Below, piece after piece: positions 11,904 through 24,259 of a stretch of DNA of 64,000 nucleotides (position 1 is the stretch's first letter; every line of letters begins with the position of its first letter). Made by a program: the position numbers and the translations under genes. Source of the DNA: Lomentospora prolificans (taxonomy: Eukaryota > Ascomycota > Sordariomycetes > Microascales > Microascaceae); NCBI GenBank assembly GCA_029532625.1, contig JARFXM010000004.1:2914001-2978000 (forward strand), read 5' to 3'. The notes under the pieces were generated by a model, which searched no databases, had not been told where the DNA came from, and worked only from the letters and a program-made list of their open reading frames with translations.

Positions 11904-12765
11904 ATGACCGGCTTACCACTCTTCTCGCTACGAGCAGCCCTCGCGCTCCTCGTCGTCGTCGCATCAACAAGCGCGAAAGACGTCACGCTCGACTCGTACC
12001 GCACCAACACCGGACCTCTCACGACCACCTTCACCCCGCCGCCGTCGTGCACCGAGATCCGCACCTCTGGCGGAAATTATCCTTCGCTCGAGGTCGGCTG
12101 CGAAGGCCCCGGCGGCAACGAGTGTTGCCCCACCGGCTGGGCTTCCAACCGTTACTTTAGCCCGGGCGTCTGCCCGTCGGGATATCAGGCGTGCACCCTC
12201 CCGACCACGAGGCAGCGGCTGGAGACGACGAATCTGTGCTGTCCCATGTACGCCGGCTCCCTCCATTTCTCTCTCTCTCTCTCTCTCTCTCTACCCTCAC
12301 CGTGTCCTATCTCCTCCAGAAAATCGCGACTAACAAATACCTAGCAACTTCGACTGCCCGATCGCCGTCATGTACCAAGACTGCCGCTCCCTCCTCAACA
12401 CCCCCGTCGTCACAAACTACACCTACGACGGCACGGTTTCCCCCACCACAATCCGCAGCGTCATCGCCACCCCGATCCAGATCCGCTTCCAGATCACCGA
12501 CTCCGGCGTCGTCCCCATCCCGACTGCCTCCCTCGACCTACCGCCCGTAAAAACCGGCCTCAGCAAAGGCGCGAAGGCCGGCATCGCCGTGGGCGTTGTG
12601 GTGGGCGCCGTCGCCGTCATCGCCACCGTCGTGCTCTTCATCAAGAAGCGGAGTACGCGCGGGGCGGCTTCCGAGGGAGGGCAACATCAACCTCACCAGG
12701 GCGATACGTTGCTGCAACCGGTGGGTGAGTCGGAGGAGAGGCCGCCGCCTTATTCGAAGCACTAA
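11904..12765 (+). CDS. Cys-rich single-pass membrane protein with PY motif
   Basis: A 254-residue type I membrane protein of unknown function. Exons are 11904-12247 and 12345-12765 with a 97-nt intron (GTACGC...CTAG). A signal peptide covers residues 1-24 (SLRAALALLVVVASTSA core). The ectodomain is rich in cysteines (49, 66, 74, 75, 90, 97, 112, 113, 119, 128), followed by a short Ser/Thr/Pro region. One transmembrane helix lies near 191-214 (AGIAVGVVVGAVAVIATVVLF) and is followed by KKR on the cytosolic side. The tail ends ERPPPYSKH; PPPY is the classical ligand of WW domains such as those of the Rsp5/Nedd4 ubiquitin ligase. The layout recalls fungal wall-sensor or surface proteins, but the ectodomain is not a WSC domain I can recognise. 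Confidence 0.85.
12269..12292 (+). repeat. (CT)12 microsatellite inside an intron
   Basis: Twelve CT units lie within the intron of the Cys-rich membrane protein gene, between donor and branch region. Length changes here would not alter the protein. Confidence 0.95.
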
Positions 12766-13121
12766 ACAGACTTGGCCGCGCATTTTTTTCTTTCTGGTGG
12801 CTTTTTGCCGGGAGGCTTCTTGTCCCATTTGTCTTTGATACCCCCTTTTTGTTTTATGACTTGAACTGGACACGACCGGTAATGTGGAGCAGATACGACT
12901 TCTCGAGGAGACACGAGGTTTTATAGTTCTTGGAAAATAATTGATATAAAGTCATAAATCGTCTATGTTGTCGTACAATTTCATGGAGGCCAGAAGACCG
13001 AGGCCATATGTATATATAGTACATTGCCACCTTGTGCGCGCGAACACAACCAAAACCGCCAGTTTATGGAGCTCTTATAAAAACAAGAAAAAGAAAAGAA
13101 GAAGAAGAAGAAAAAAGAAAA
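12766..13121. other. convergent 3' intergenic region
   Basis: It lies between the stop of the plus-strand membrane protein gene and the stop of the minus-strand sugar porter gene, so it holds two facing 3' untranslated regions. A purine-rich tract lies at about 13078-13120. No gene is seen. Confidence 0.6.
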
Positions 13122-15013
13122 TTACGCCTTATGCTCCACACCAGGAGCGTCACTGGACCTCGTCCTCTTGCTCTCATCGAGCCCGGCGTTCTCGGAACCA
13201 CTGCTACCGCCACGCGCATCGCTGTCGTGGCGCACCTCGGCGCCCTTCTCGGACTCGTCCTTTTGCGCGCGGGAGATGTAGCCGGGGGGAACCCAGGAGC
13301 GGGACTTCCAGGGCTTGACGGAGGGGTCGCTGTACATGAGGTCGACGTTTTCGAGACTGAGGCTGACGGATTCGTAGAGGAAGAACCAGACGACGAGGGC
13401 ACCGACGACGTTCATGCCGACGAAGACGTAGCCGTAGGCGTAGGAGATGCCATCGGTGGCGAGGGGAGTGAGGAAAGAGATCATGACTGGAAAAGAAAAA
13501 GGTTAGTAAAAGGTGGCAAGGTAAAATGTCGAAATGGGTTTTAGAGAGAAGGGAGGAAGGAAAAAAAAAAAAAAAAGAGGACGTACAGTTACCAAGCCAG
13601 TTGAAGGCTGTGGCGATAGAGGCCTGCTTGGAACGGGTTCGGAGGGGGAATGTCTCGCCGATGACGACCCAGCAGATGGGACCCCAGGTGGCGGCGAAAG
13701 AGGCGATGAACATGGAGGCAGAGACAATCATGATGATACCAGACGTGTGGTTATCCTGAGGGTTGAGGGCGGTGCCCATGGAGGCGAACACAGTCAGCCA
13801 AGCCGCTTGCCAGATGGCTCCGATGAACAGGGGCCACCGGCGACCAAACTTCTCGACGACGTAGAGGCCAAGGAAGGTCATGCCGACGTTGATGGCACCG
13901 AGAATGAGCTGGGTCCGGATGGGATCATCAATACCGGCGGACTCAAAGATAGTCGCGCCGTAGTAGAAGAAGTAGTTGACACCGGTCCACTGCTGCAAGA
14001 AGTGGAGAGAGATGCCCAAAAAGGTTCGGTAGACCTGCTTGGGAATGCCATTGCGCTGGGGAATGATGCATTCCTTCCAGCCGCCGACGCCGACATCCTT
14101 TTCCTTTTCGAGGATGGTGCGCATCTCGGAGAAGTCGGCCTCGACAAAGTGGTTGTGGGGGTCGTTCTTGAGGCCTCGGAGCCTGGCAAGGGACATGCGG
14201 GCTTCATCCCACCGCGAGCGGGCAGCGAGCCACCGGGGCGACTCGGGCATGACGAGGATTCCAAGACCGAGGGGAAGGGAAAAGGCAATGCCGAGTCCGA
14301 TGACGATGCGCCACGAGGCGGCCGAGTCCTCGATCTCGCGGACGCCGTAGTTGACGCAGTTGGAGACCAGGATGCCAAAGGTGATCATGAGCTGGTAGGA
14401 GGCGACAACGGCGCCACGGATCTGGCGGGGCGCGCACTCGGACTGGAACATGGGCACACCGACGGAGAGGTTACCAATGCCGAGACCGGTGACAAAGCGG
14501 CCCATCATCATGTGAACCCAGCTGTGCATGGCTGTCATTTGGATAATGGAGCCGATGATGAAAATGATGACACCAAACGTCAAGCTCTTTCGTCGGCCAA
14601 ACCAATCAGCGGTGCTGGACCATTGTGAGTATAACCGGACCCATACCCATGCCGTGGACTGTATTTGGACTCACTAAGAAGATGTAAGAGATCCCACTAG
14701 GGTACCGATGCTCATGAGCGAGACGACGAGAGACTCGATGATGGGCTTGAAGTCCCTGGTGCCATCAGGCTGTTCCTGGCCGAACCTGTTGATGAAGTCT
14801 TCAAAGAGTAGTATGCCAGAAATCTGGCCGGTATCGTAGCCGAAGAGGAAACCACCAATGGAGGTGATGATTCCCAGGAGGATGGCCTCCATGCCGCAGT
14901 CGGCACCATTGATGCGGAAGGATCTGAAAGGGAGGGCATGTTAGTAGGCTGGTCTTGGTGTAAAAGAAAGAGAGAGAGAGGTGGGTGAGGACGGCATACT
15001 TTTGCCCAAGCAT
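13122..15013 (-). CDS. MFS sugar porter (hexose transporter type)
   Basis: A predicted 551-residue, twelve-helix sugar:proton symporter or facilitator of the major facilitator superfamily. Four exons are inferred: 15013-15000, 14923-14675, 14614-13587 and 13486-13122; introns are 76, 60 and 100 nt. The 14-nt first exon gives MLGQK joined to SFRINGADCGMEAILLG, a start common in fungal hexose porters. Family motifs seen are GFLFGYDTG in helix 1, ADWFGRRKS after helix 2, PESPRWLAARSRWDEA after helix 6, QQWTGVNYFFYYG in helix 7, EKFGRRWPL after helix 8, and PLRTRSKQASIATAFNWLGN near helix 10. The C-tail is polar and ends in a Ser/Glu-rich stretch. The third intron contains a run of 16 A in plus-strand terms. 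Family call strong; the sugar is not determined. The long antisense frame over it is a shadow. Confidence 0.95.
13561..13576. repeat. A16 homopolymer in an intron
   Basis: Sixteen A on the plus strand, that is a T run near the 5' part of the third intron of the minus-strand sugar porter gene. This is a likely spot for sequencing or length error, but it is outside coding sequence. Confidence 0.9.
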
Positions 15014-18000
15014 TGTGAAAGACTTTTCCCTCGGCTGTGTAATGCAGAAGTGGGCTTGAAAGGATGGACAGCAAGGAGAGACAAAGAGGGACGGTCCAGG
15101 TGAGGTAGGGGGGATGTCGCCGAGTTTAATATTCCCCCGGATTCCGGGGACCGCCGGCTGTCAGGACGGAATGTCAAGTGTGGTGTGTTTGCTGGATTCC
15201 GCCGTGATGTCAGTGGTCACGACTGGCTGTGATGTAATTCACTTGGGAGGGAAAAGGGGCCGTGGGACATCGAGGAAGCCGGGATATACGTTCCTTCGAA
15301 GACCGAAGTGCCCTCCCTCGTAGCAGAGAATGAGGAGGGAGGCCAGAGATCCACAAATCAAGAAGGGCCGATCTTTCTCAGTGCAAGTCCCAAAAAGGAC
15401 TGGATCATCTCCACCAAGACCTGGGGCTGGGGGAGGAAGTCAGGTGTCGTCTCTGGCCATCCAACCAGACGGGATGCTCTCCTCCACATATTCACGTTGG
15501 GGGACCCGTGGGGGATTGGTTGAAAGCCTCTCCCCTCGGATTCCCCCATGCGAGGCAAGATTTAAGAGACGAGTAATACACTAATACCAATCTAGAAAAG
15601 GAACACAAAGGTAAAAAAAGAGGAGCGAACAAAAGAAAAAAAAAGCCACGCGCCTAGTTTCTCAATGTGGGGATGCCTCAACTGGAATTGAACCACTGGG
15701 CGAAGGGAACTTGGAACTAAGTGCGTCAGTGTGAAGCAGCATCCAGAATTCGGTGGTTGCCGGTGACGTCAAGTCCGGGGGCGACATTCGGGCGGAATTT
15801 GGGGAAGATGGTGTCAGCCAAGATTCCGGGCCCGGCCTAGGACGGTAAGATCCAATTGCAACCATGCCATGCTGCTGGCGGTTACGTCGTTAGTTTCTAG
15901 CAGTTGGTCTTGGTTTTTGGGGGGCGAGAAATAGATCGAGGACAGCGAAGTGGAAAACTCAATCGCTTGGCTGCCCGCGCGATGGATTGCGTGTGCGGGT
16001 TCGATAGTGTCAGAATCGGTTCAGTGCAAGATTATGAGTCGCTGGCTGTTCGCTGGCCATATGAGGTGGTGTCCATCCAAGAGCCGGAGATCAGCCAGCC
16101 TTCAGTGTGACCGACCTTGGCGGCTTCTGGGGGCGAGGGAACACGGATCCATGGACGGGATCGACTGATCAGTGTCATTTGATTGAACCGGACCAGACCC
16201 GCCAAACCTTGCGACGAGGCTAGCCTAAGTTGGGGTTACAGCCGGAGAATGCCAGGCGATGTCCACCGGCCAGCGGGTGTCATTTCAACGAGAAACATCC
16301 AGTCCCATCCGATTCTGGGCCCCGAATATTTTCTCGTGGCCAGTGGAGCACTGGGCCAGTGGACCTTTGACGGCTTCCTGTCAATAGATGGGTTTGGCCC
16401 ATAGTGATGACTTGGTCTTCTTCAAACCCAGCCGGAGGTCCCACAGGGGCCTTCGTGGCCGAGTTATCCGAACTTTAGGGGGCCGAGGTGGAGCGAGCCA
16501 AGCTGGCAACACCTCGAATTGTTCCTTGCAGAGCCCTGATCCACTAAACCACTGCCCGCAACAAGACGGAACGCCAGCGAGCGATGAGACACCGAGCGGC
16601 TTCCGGAATAACGACAGGGCTTCTAGCGAGCATGGAGACAAGTACTATATGGGATTAATCTGTAGAGGCATTGATCAATTGGTCTCTGTCGTTCTTCTGC
16701 TTGGAGTCGCGGTCCCACTCCCCTTGCATACATTCCCCCTAAATATTGACGATCACTGTCACTGATGCTGTCACTGTCAGCGTCAAGTGTCAAGCCTTAG
16801 CGTACAGAGAACGCAATCGATATCTTCGGGCCCAGGCGCCCTCGGAACGTCTTCTTTCGTTAACCGCGAAATGCTTGGGTCTGTGGAGTGTCTTCGTCCG
16901 AGTCCAAGAAGCACCCGGGGAGAGCTAAAAGTACACGTCAGAACTCGTAGCAGTAGACGGCTCTCCCCAGGCCTCCCGCGACAGAGGGCCAACCCGTAAA
17001 TGTCGGCCACTTATTAGTGTCAATACAAGGTAAGGAATAAATGTATGGGCCAGCAATAATTGATGCTGGCTGTCGATGAATCTGGTGCGAGAGCTGGCAA
17101 GTCCCCACGGCCAGCCCCGTAGGGCTCTTACAACCCCGACCCGCTTTACGCCCTATTAACTACCGACGTGCCACCGAGCCGAAGCCGCACCGCCGCTCAT
17201 CACCACTACTGCGATATTGCCACTTCCGCTCACTGGCCGGCCTGGCTGGCCAATACCGCGCTACCTGCGCTCTTCCCCAACCACCATCACCACCATACTC
17301 GCGCGCGCTAGTGGACGCCCCATCGAGCCACCATCTCTGGCCACCTCCCCTCGCGCTGCTGGCCATTGAGCCTCATCGAGCGGTGTCTCAGCCTTTACAG
17401 CTCCAGGATCAATCGTCAAACGGGCAGAAATCGGCGGTTCGAGCAGCCACAACACGTCCTGTACAATCTGGCCGATACTAGTAAAGCAACCATCTCTCTT
17501 GAAACGAAAATGGATCGGCGTGCGCCACAATTAGTTCGGCCCCTTTCGAAAATTTTTGTGCAGTGGAGCACCGACGCGGCGTCGGTCTGGCTCGGCGAAA
17601 CTGTCTGGCCGGGGGTGTCGTGTTTCTCCACAGGTAATAACGAGCAGTCAACGTCTGCGTGGATCGCGGTCCCTCCTCAGACTTCGGTCCTTTCCCCTCG
17701 ATATCCCAAAGTTATTTATGGAGCTTTTCCTCATGTTGGCTGTATTCTCGTCCTATCATGCAACACTTTGTGTTCTCGGCTCTCTCCATTTTCCCCATCA
17801 TGACCGCCCCAAACATGACACCTCTCCCAGCTTCAAACCCCACAATACGGCCGTCCGAACGATATAGTGTAGCTCCATGCAAAGACCGCCCGAAGAATTT
17901 GCGTAGAATGAGATCCGCATCTGGAGAGGGCCTTTGTCTCGGTACCGTTTCTGCTGCCTCGGAGTGTTCCCATGGGGTCCCCGGTCTGCATCTGGATCTG

Positions 18001-20149
18001 CCCCGAGGTTCTCGATGCGGTCAAAAGGGGGAAGGGGGCCCGCGGGAAGAAGGCTTTTCCCTATTCTTTCCGTATTTCCGACTCGGGGAGATTGCTAAAC
18101 TACTTTTTTTCGTCTGGCCCGGTCACTCTTGCTCTTCTTCTCTGACCGTTGTCGGGGAAGATTGAAGCTGGTGCCGAGGACAAATTTACGAAACTCGACC
18201 AACCCATGATATGAGAAAGTGTAAACAGAAATCTAGACTATCGGATCTACTCGGCTTTCGAAATTTGAGCCCGAAATGCCACTTACCCATCTTTAGACCC
18301 TTTGCTGACCTGGAGCCATCTCCACAAATCATCACGCAAGACTCGCGTCCACTCCGATCAGGAGAGCCGTGAGAGTGGACTGCAGCTCACAGCTTGGTTC
18401 TTAACCCCAAAACCCTTTATACTCAAAACCAACCCAAACTATTCCAGATGGCTTGTGGTTAACAAATGTTCTGCTCTTCCCAGGTGATATTGTGAGGTCT
18501 CGAGCAGCGATGCCAAGTGAAGGTACGGGAATGTCATATTCTTCATCCGCAGTGCTATTATTGACACAGCTCAGACACAGCCGCATCCTCCCCTCATAAA
18601 AGCTACACCGCATGCTGTCTTTCAGCTGGGTAAGTCAAGTCAAAGCTGGACAAAGTAAGCGGAAAAACAACATGGGATAACAGGGTGTTGACGCATTCAA
18701 CTTCTGGCTTTTCTAAGAATCTGCTGGGAACACTTTCTCGCCTGGGAAGATTCCACCTGACGGATGAGGAAGCTTTCGAACACAGCTATCGCTCGACCAT
18801 TTGGCTCTCGGTTGTTGACAGTCCTTGCCCGTTTCCCCACAATATGAATAGTGTTTGACTACACCGAGGGCCTACCCTCGAGGAAACCCAAGAATGAACG
18901 CACCCTCTGACATAGGATGATGAACGCTTGGTTGCATAGTAACTTTCGAGACTAACCAAGTCTAGCTGAAAGCGCAATAATATGTCGTCTTCTTCAGAGC
19001 TCCAGGACGATAGTTTGGCTTTCCAGTGTACGATTATACTCTGGTCCCGGGGCAGCAGCCCCAAGCTCTTGTAGCATTCGTAGAGCTTCAACGGTCAACG
19101 CTGGCGAGCAAAAGCCTGTAATCTGGATAGAGAATAGCCTTGGACCCAGAGTCCGCCTATACAAAGCCTTCTAGGTATTATTAACCTAATGCATGGAACA
19201 AAGGTGCTCAAAGGCAATGTTTTCCGCGTATTATCGTACTTAAAAAGAGTCTTTGTCTTCCCGGCGCTGAATCGAAGCCATAGACATCAATTGGGTTGGC
19301 CCTGAGGATGCTAAGCCCTAGAAGAGCGGGTGACATCTTTTGCTATTGAATCTTGGAGCTGGGTAATTGACTGCGCCATCAAAGGAAAATGCAGTCATTC
19401 CGCCAAATGAAGATTGGCTAGATTTTAGCTGCAATGTACCCACATATTCCGCCAGATCTGGCTGGGATTTGGTTTGGCGGATGATGTTAGCTTCTACGAT
19501 GGGTGGCCAGTCTTCGATTTCCGGAAATTTCGTAACTCCCCTGTCTGCGTTTAATCGCGTCTATTTCTCATCAAGATGTGATGAGATAGTCGTTGCCCCG
19601 CTTTTACCCAGGAACCACTATACGTAGGCTCGAAGCCCTTATACCATATCAAAGCATTCCTGTTTCTCCTCGAACCAGACCCTTGCTACAAGTTTCCACG
19701 AGAGAGAGAGCTATTATTGTACTCTTCAGTTCGATAGTGGAGGAAATTATCAAGATTCCCGCGATTTAGTTGGTCGAGCAGGTGAACCTGGGAGATTGAT
19801 GTTTTATCATAATAACCACTTTTAGGTAACGAATGGAGCTTGCTAGCCAGCGATAGCTTATCAGTGTCGAGATATTATACTATCAGTCTGTGTCTTTCCG
19901 CAGACCACGGCGAGCGTTCTCCGCGGAAAAAATATATAACTATCACATATTAGGAACCGCTAAGATATATATATCCATGGCTTTGATGTCTTCAGCCGTA
20001 ACTGCAGCCACGTCGATGTGAGAGTGCCCATTTTCAAGGAGTCAAATTTGGAGAGAGGTTTCCTAGTTCCTTAGCAGTTTCGTTCTTGAATTTTCAACTT
20101 GTCAAATCCTCGTCCATTGTTCCAAAACATGTCAAGTGTGACTGCTTCT
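15014..20149. other. long intergenic stretch, no supportable gene
   Basis: More than 5 kb without a frame I can defend. The left end is the promoter of the minus-strand sugar porter gene. CCAGC/GCTGG words are frequent at about 15950-16350 and 17040-17260. The longest open frames (up to 168 codons near 17660) start at non-ATG codons and look random in composition. The part from about 19100 to 20100 is AT-rich, with several TATATA-like strings near 19930-19975. No repeat ends or tRNA signals were found. Confidence 0.55.
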
Positions 20150-20796
20150 TTACTCAGATCGAGGCACTTGGTCTATCGTACTTCCAGGTGCCACCCACCC
20201 CTGGCTTGACGTGCTGTCGGGCACATCTTCCGGAGTATAGTAGTCTTCTCCCTTGAACTTCCCACCTCCGACTCCGGGTGGGTTTCGTCCGACATTGGAC
20301 TGCGCTGCAGCCTGGCCCTCGGTCAAGATATCGTCGTATGTGCTGCGGGACTGTCCACCCGAGCCCACATCGTCGCGAGAGACGTCATCGTCATTTTGAC
20401 CGGGGAAATCACGGGAGCGCTGGGCAAAGTCATCCTCTGGACCGCCTGCGCCTTCGAATTGGACTCCGCGGGTTTGACTAATAATGGGTAATAGGTTAGC
20501 GATCGCGTATACCCCAGCTAGTAATATGTAGGTTGTAAGACAGGGGGAGCTTACCGTCCTTTGGCGTCCAAATCACCACCCTCCTCAGGTGGGATTCGCC
20601 TGTTGTATCCTCTGTTCGTGCTCAATTCGTCGCCATATTGAACTTGGGCACCTTCGAATTTGTTTTCGACGCGAGAGTCTACGCCAGCGTTGTCAACGTC
20701 GGACGGCCTAGCACGGCCAGTCTTAGACTGATAGGTGTTGGAGTCGTATTCGGCCGCTTTGGCGATGGCGTCGAGTTCTGATTTTGATGGAGGCAT
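20150..20796 (-). CDS. small hydrophilic, disordered protein
   Basis: A 189-residue protein of unknown function. Exons are 20796-20555 and 20477-20150, with a 77-nt intron (GTAAGC...TTAG) joined inside an Arg codon. The product is rich in Asp, Glu, Gly, Ser, Gln and Asn, with no hydrophobic core, signal peptide, transmembrane helix or cysteine. The start, MPPSKSELDAIAKAAEYDS, could form a short amphipathic helix; the rest looks disordered (GGPEDDFAQRSRDFPGQNDD, PPGVGGGKFKG). This composition is like stress-induced hydrophilins and LEA-like proteins, but I recognise no domain, so a role in desiccation or spore protection is only a guess. Codon use and splicing look normal, which argues for a real gene. 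Confidence 0.8.
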
Positions 20797-21478
20797 TGTG
20801 ATGTTGAAGTATCCAAGACTGGCTTTGATAGTATTTGTCTTGATTAGGGATTTGAATGATGGATGAGAAAGAAGTTTTCAACACTGAATATTGCCTGCGT
20901 ACCTTGCGACTTTATAAATGTGTTAAAGCGCTTCCTCAGTTACACGTACTTTGTCAGCATATAGTAAACATGATTTCATCTTTGGCGGTGATGATCTCAT
21001 GATGGTGTTGAGGTGGATGAAATAAAGTGGAGAAGAAGGTATTTTGCAGCCTGCCGTCCTTGATATCTACAACACTATCACAGCTCCACCTGCTGCTCAC
21101 GTCAGGGAGAACATGACTCTAACCCACAGAATGTTAAATGTTCGCAAAGTAGGCTATAGATCATAAATGAGCGCCACCAGACCTTAATCTTACATGTAAT
21201 ACTCGTTGCCCTGTTGTTTAGTAAGGCCCGACTGGATGTTGTCATTGAGTCGTCTGGATGTAAAGCAAAGTCACGAAATCGCTCTCAAAACAGCATATTG
21301 GAAGTGACTAAAGACAAAATTATTGCTATATTAACACCTTACTAGTTAAAAGCATTAATATATGTTTCATTGATGTCAAAACCGAACATTTGGTTTTGGA
21401 TCTCTTTCCGAGTGCTTGTATGAGGGGTATTTCTTTCGGCTGTTCTTTTTATTCATTCATCATGTTTCGTAAACACAT
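20797..21478. other. intergenic region
   Basis: It contains the promoter of the small hydrophilic protein gene and the 3' flank of the acid phosphatase-like gene, both on the minus strand. It is AT-rich toward 21300-21400. No gene is seen. Confidence 0.6.
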
Positions 21479-22992
21479 TTAAACCTGGCTAGGGGTATTG
21501 CCACTGCTGATACTCTTCTGATCAGTCGTCACTAGAGCAGCAGCGGCGGGAGCGTGTGCCTTCTTCCTCCTCGACATCAAGAAAAGGGCGAGGCCAGCGA
21601 CGAGGAAGACGGTGCCGATGACGAGCATGGCAATGCCACCCTTGGTAAGAGCCGACATTCCACCGTCCTTATCACCCTTGGAGTCGGTAGACGCGTTATC
21701 GACGTACGCAGCACAGAACGGCTGATCACTCTGGCAAGCGCTACACCAGGCTCCAACCTCCAAAATCGAGCGCTCGGTCATCTGCGACTCGAAGTCAGGC
21801 CACGAAAGGCTGTCTTCTCCACTTCCAAAGAGAGGATACGAGGTGAAAGCACCAGACGTGCCGTTCTTCAAGAAGAAGCGCACGCGGAGGTCGTCTGTGT
21901 TGTCAGGGAAGCTCGTCGCGTCCTTCTCCGTAAACAGCTCGAAGGTAAGGGTGGAGGCATAGTCGGGAAGACCTTTGAAGTCATCGGATAGTTCGATCAA
22001 GTTGTTGACGCCGAAGAAAGCAAGCATGGTGTCGTAGCTTCCGGCCAACAGAGAGAACTTAAGCTTGGCCTGGCTGGTGACAATCTGTTGGAGCTGAGTG
22101 AGCATACCCGCATTGAGAGTCTTGGCGTGGATCTCGCGATCAGGCTGACTAGCATTGTAGTTGGTACCGAACTCGGCGCTGTCAGCGAGGGTTCGGAGCT
22201 GGAACAGGTCCTCGTCGGAGACATCGAGGGCGGGCGAGGAAGCGTTGTGAATGCGGGCGACATTGATCAGGTCAAAGATATCATAGGCGTTCTTGTACGA
22301 AAAGTTGGCAGCGCTGGTGTAGTCATACACGTCCTTGAGCGTGGTCTGGAACTTCTCATAGAAGGATTTGGTCTCATCCGATCGCTGGATGAACTCATCG
22401 CTCTGCTGGAAGCTCTTCTGGGCGGTAGCTGCCTTGGGGCAGCTATCATCACCCTTGATCCAGATAGCATCGGGAGCATCGTTGCTCTGACCATGAAGCA
22501 CAACATACTGATAACCGTTCAAGGGGCTCACAGAATCACTTCCGTTGTTGAGCTGGTTGGTAGCGAGATCGGGATTCAACCCCTCGAGAGGAGGGTACAG
22601 GCCCTGCAGGAAAGCAGTGGCAGTGTTGAGCAAGATGGACTGGTCCGGGGCAGTAGCGAAAACCTGAGAGGCGACGTATTCGTCCTCGGAGATTCCTAGG
22701 ATCTGCCGGGGTGCGTCCGCATCAAGGTAGCGCTCCCGGTACTGGCTACCCTGGAGGAAGTTTTGCTCAGCGCCAAGGCTGGTCAATTGCTGATTCTTGT
22801 AGTGTTTGGTGGTGCCTAGGGACAGTGGTTAATTAGTGCATCAAATTGTTGCACTGGGCCATCGATTCGTTGTCGTCTGGGCTGGAATCCGAACTTACGA
22901 TCGCCATGACGAGAAAATACAACAACACCGTGAATAGTTTCAGCCACTACAGAAGTGAGCAGGGTGCTCAAAATGAGGGAGAGCTTGGCCAT
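21479..22992 (-). CDS. membrane-anchored histidine acid phosphatase-like protein
   Basis: A 476-residue secreted or surface protein of the histidine acid phosphatase family. Exons are 22992-22899 and 22815-21479 with an 83-nt intron (GTAAGT...CTAG) inside the catalytic Arg codon. A signal peptide (MAKLSLILSTLLTSVVA) is followed by RHGDRT at residues 28-33, the phosphate-binding and nucleophilic-His motif; the intron splits the last Arg codon. The second family motif, normally HD, is expected in KFSLLAGSYDTMLAFFGV at about residues 284-301, and reads Tyr292-Asp293, so the conserved His is absent. Cysteines near 389, 392 and 398 may form a small disulfide knot. A transmembrane helix at about 424-445 and a basic RRKK stop give a type I topology. 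It may be a weak enzyme, have a shifted specificity, or be a pseudo-enzyme. Confidence 0.9.
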
Positions 22993-24259
22993 GGTGCAAA
23001 GAGCAAACCGCTTTTTTATAAGGTTTAATTTATGAACGTCGGTTGGAGAAAGTCGAACGGCAAAGTCCCCACGAGTCAAAATCAGGATAAAATCAATCTC
23101 ATCCGATCTTAGAAGAAGAGAGGGGCGGGTTTAGCTTAAAAGCTACAGGATTTCCACCTCCCCGAAAATTTATCCTCGCGCGGACTAAATGTCTGATTGA
23201 TAAGTGGGGAAGGAACGGGATCGAGGGCGAGAGTTGTTGGTTTTCTTGATTAGTTATTATCGAGCTTCCTATTTCTTGACTGACCCCTGGACGGCATTCT
23301 GCATCTCATGAACAACCAACCACGGCCAGGCAAAGGTGCGGGGAATGGGTTGTGATAACGAAAGTTGCTAGGGTGTGGAGCGCGCCGCTTCTGGTTTCTC
23401 CGAGGACAAGTCCTCAAGCTCATACTAGTGGCACCAGGAGTGAGCAGATGGGTTTGCTGCATGGATGCGCGAGATGCCTGTTTGGGAACATTGGCTACCA
23501 ACTGCCACCCTGCTGTCCACGTTGATCCAGCAATGACCAGTCCAAGCGATTAAAAGGCGCCGAATCGCTGGCGAGCGAGTAATCCTCTTGAAGGGAGGAA
23601 AACATCTCAGGACCAGCACACCAATACCAATCACACCAGCCTCCCCACTGCAACCACAACCTTCCGACCCAAAAAGGCGAGTGGGATGCGGGATACGCAG
23701 AAGTGCGGCAAGCCGGCACGAATCTTTTGGTGGGGGACCCCACGTTGTGTGATGGATGTTCGTCCCGGTTAGGTAAAGCAAACTTCAGGATATCCAAGGT
23801 GGCGACATTTGCAAAATGTCCAACAAAAAGTGCGGTTTACTCACTCGTAGACGTGATTTCCTTGATCGCTAGCTGGCATAGTACAAAACATAGAAAGATT
23901 GACAGCCAGCTCGGCAACCTCATCCCCCAATATTTTGAAAGTCTACTAGGACCGTACCGGCCTCCTGATAAGCTCCTGCCGAATGTTCTCCAAGTGGGTG
24001 AGAATATTTGAAAGTGAGGCCCTCCTCACCTGGCGTCGCCAGATCTCAGTGGAATGGGGCATGCATGGCCAGCTTCTATCCGGATGTTGTGGACGCCCCA
24101 CTGGCAAGCTGGATGCCCCACGTGACACCGCGGCATCGTTAGATCCATGGAGACATCAGGTTGCAAGCCCCAACTTGCTGGTAATCAAAGCATGGCGGCC
24201 TTAACGTCAAGGCAGGCCGGACGTCAGGGCAGCCCAGCAATAGCTTTCGAACCGTTGCG
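22993..24259. other. intergenic stretch
   Basis: The left end is the promoter of the phosphatase-like gene, with a pyrimidine/purine-rich segment near 23110-23160. CCAGC words appear near 24060-24240. Open frames are short and unconvincing. No gene is seen. Confidence 0.55.

Noticed and set aside
13534..14628. 364-codon plus-strand frame
   Set aside because: It is exactly antisense to the main exon of the MFS sugar porter, and its Asp/Gly/Glu-rich composition is the mirror of GC-biased third positions.
15660..15760. tRNA-like B box (GGTTCAATTCC on the minus strand)
   Set aside because: The flanking bases do not pair into a T stem, and no A box or acceptor stem is found at the right distance.
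17659..18165. 168-codon plus-strand frame
   Set aside because: Starts at GTG, has random-looking composition and no motif or splice partner.
22088..22699. 203-codon plus-strand frame
   Set aside because: Antisense to the acid phosphatase-like gene.
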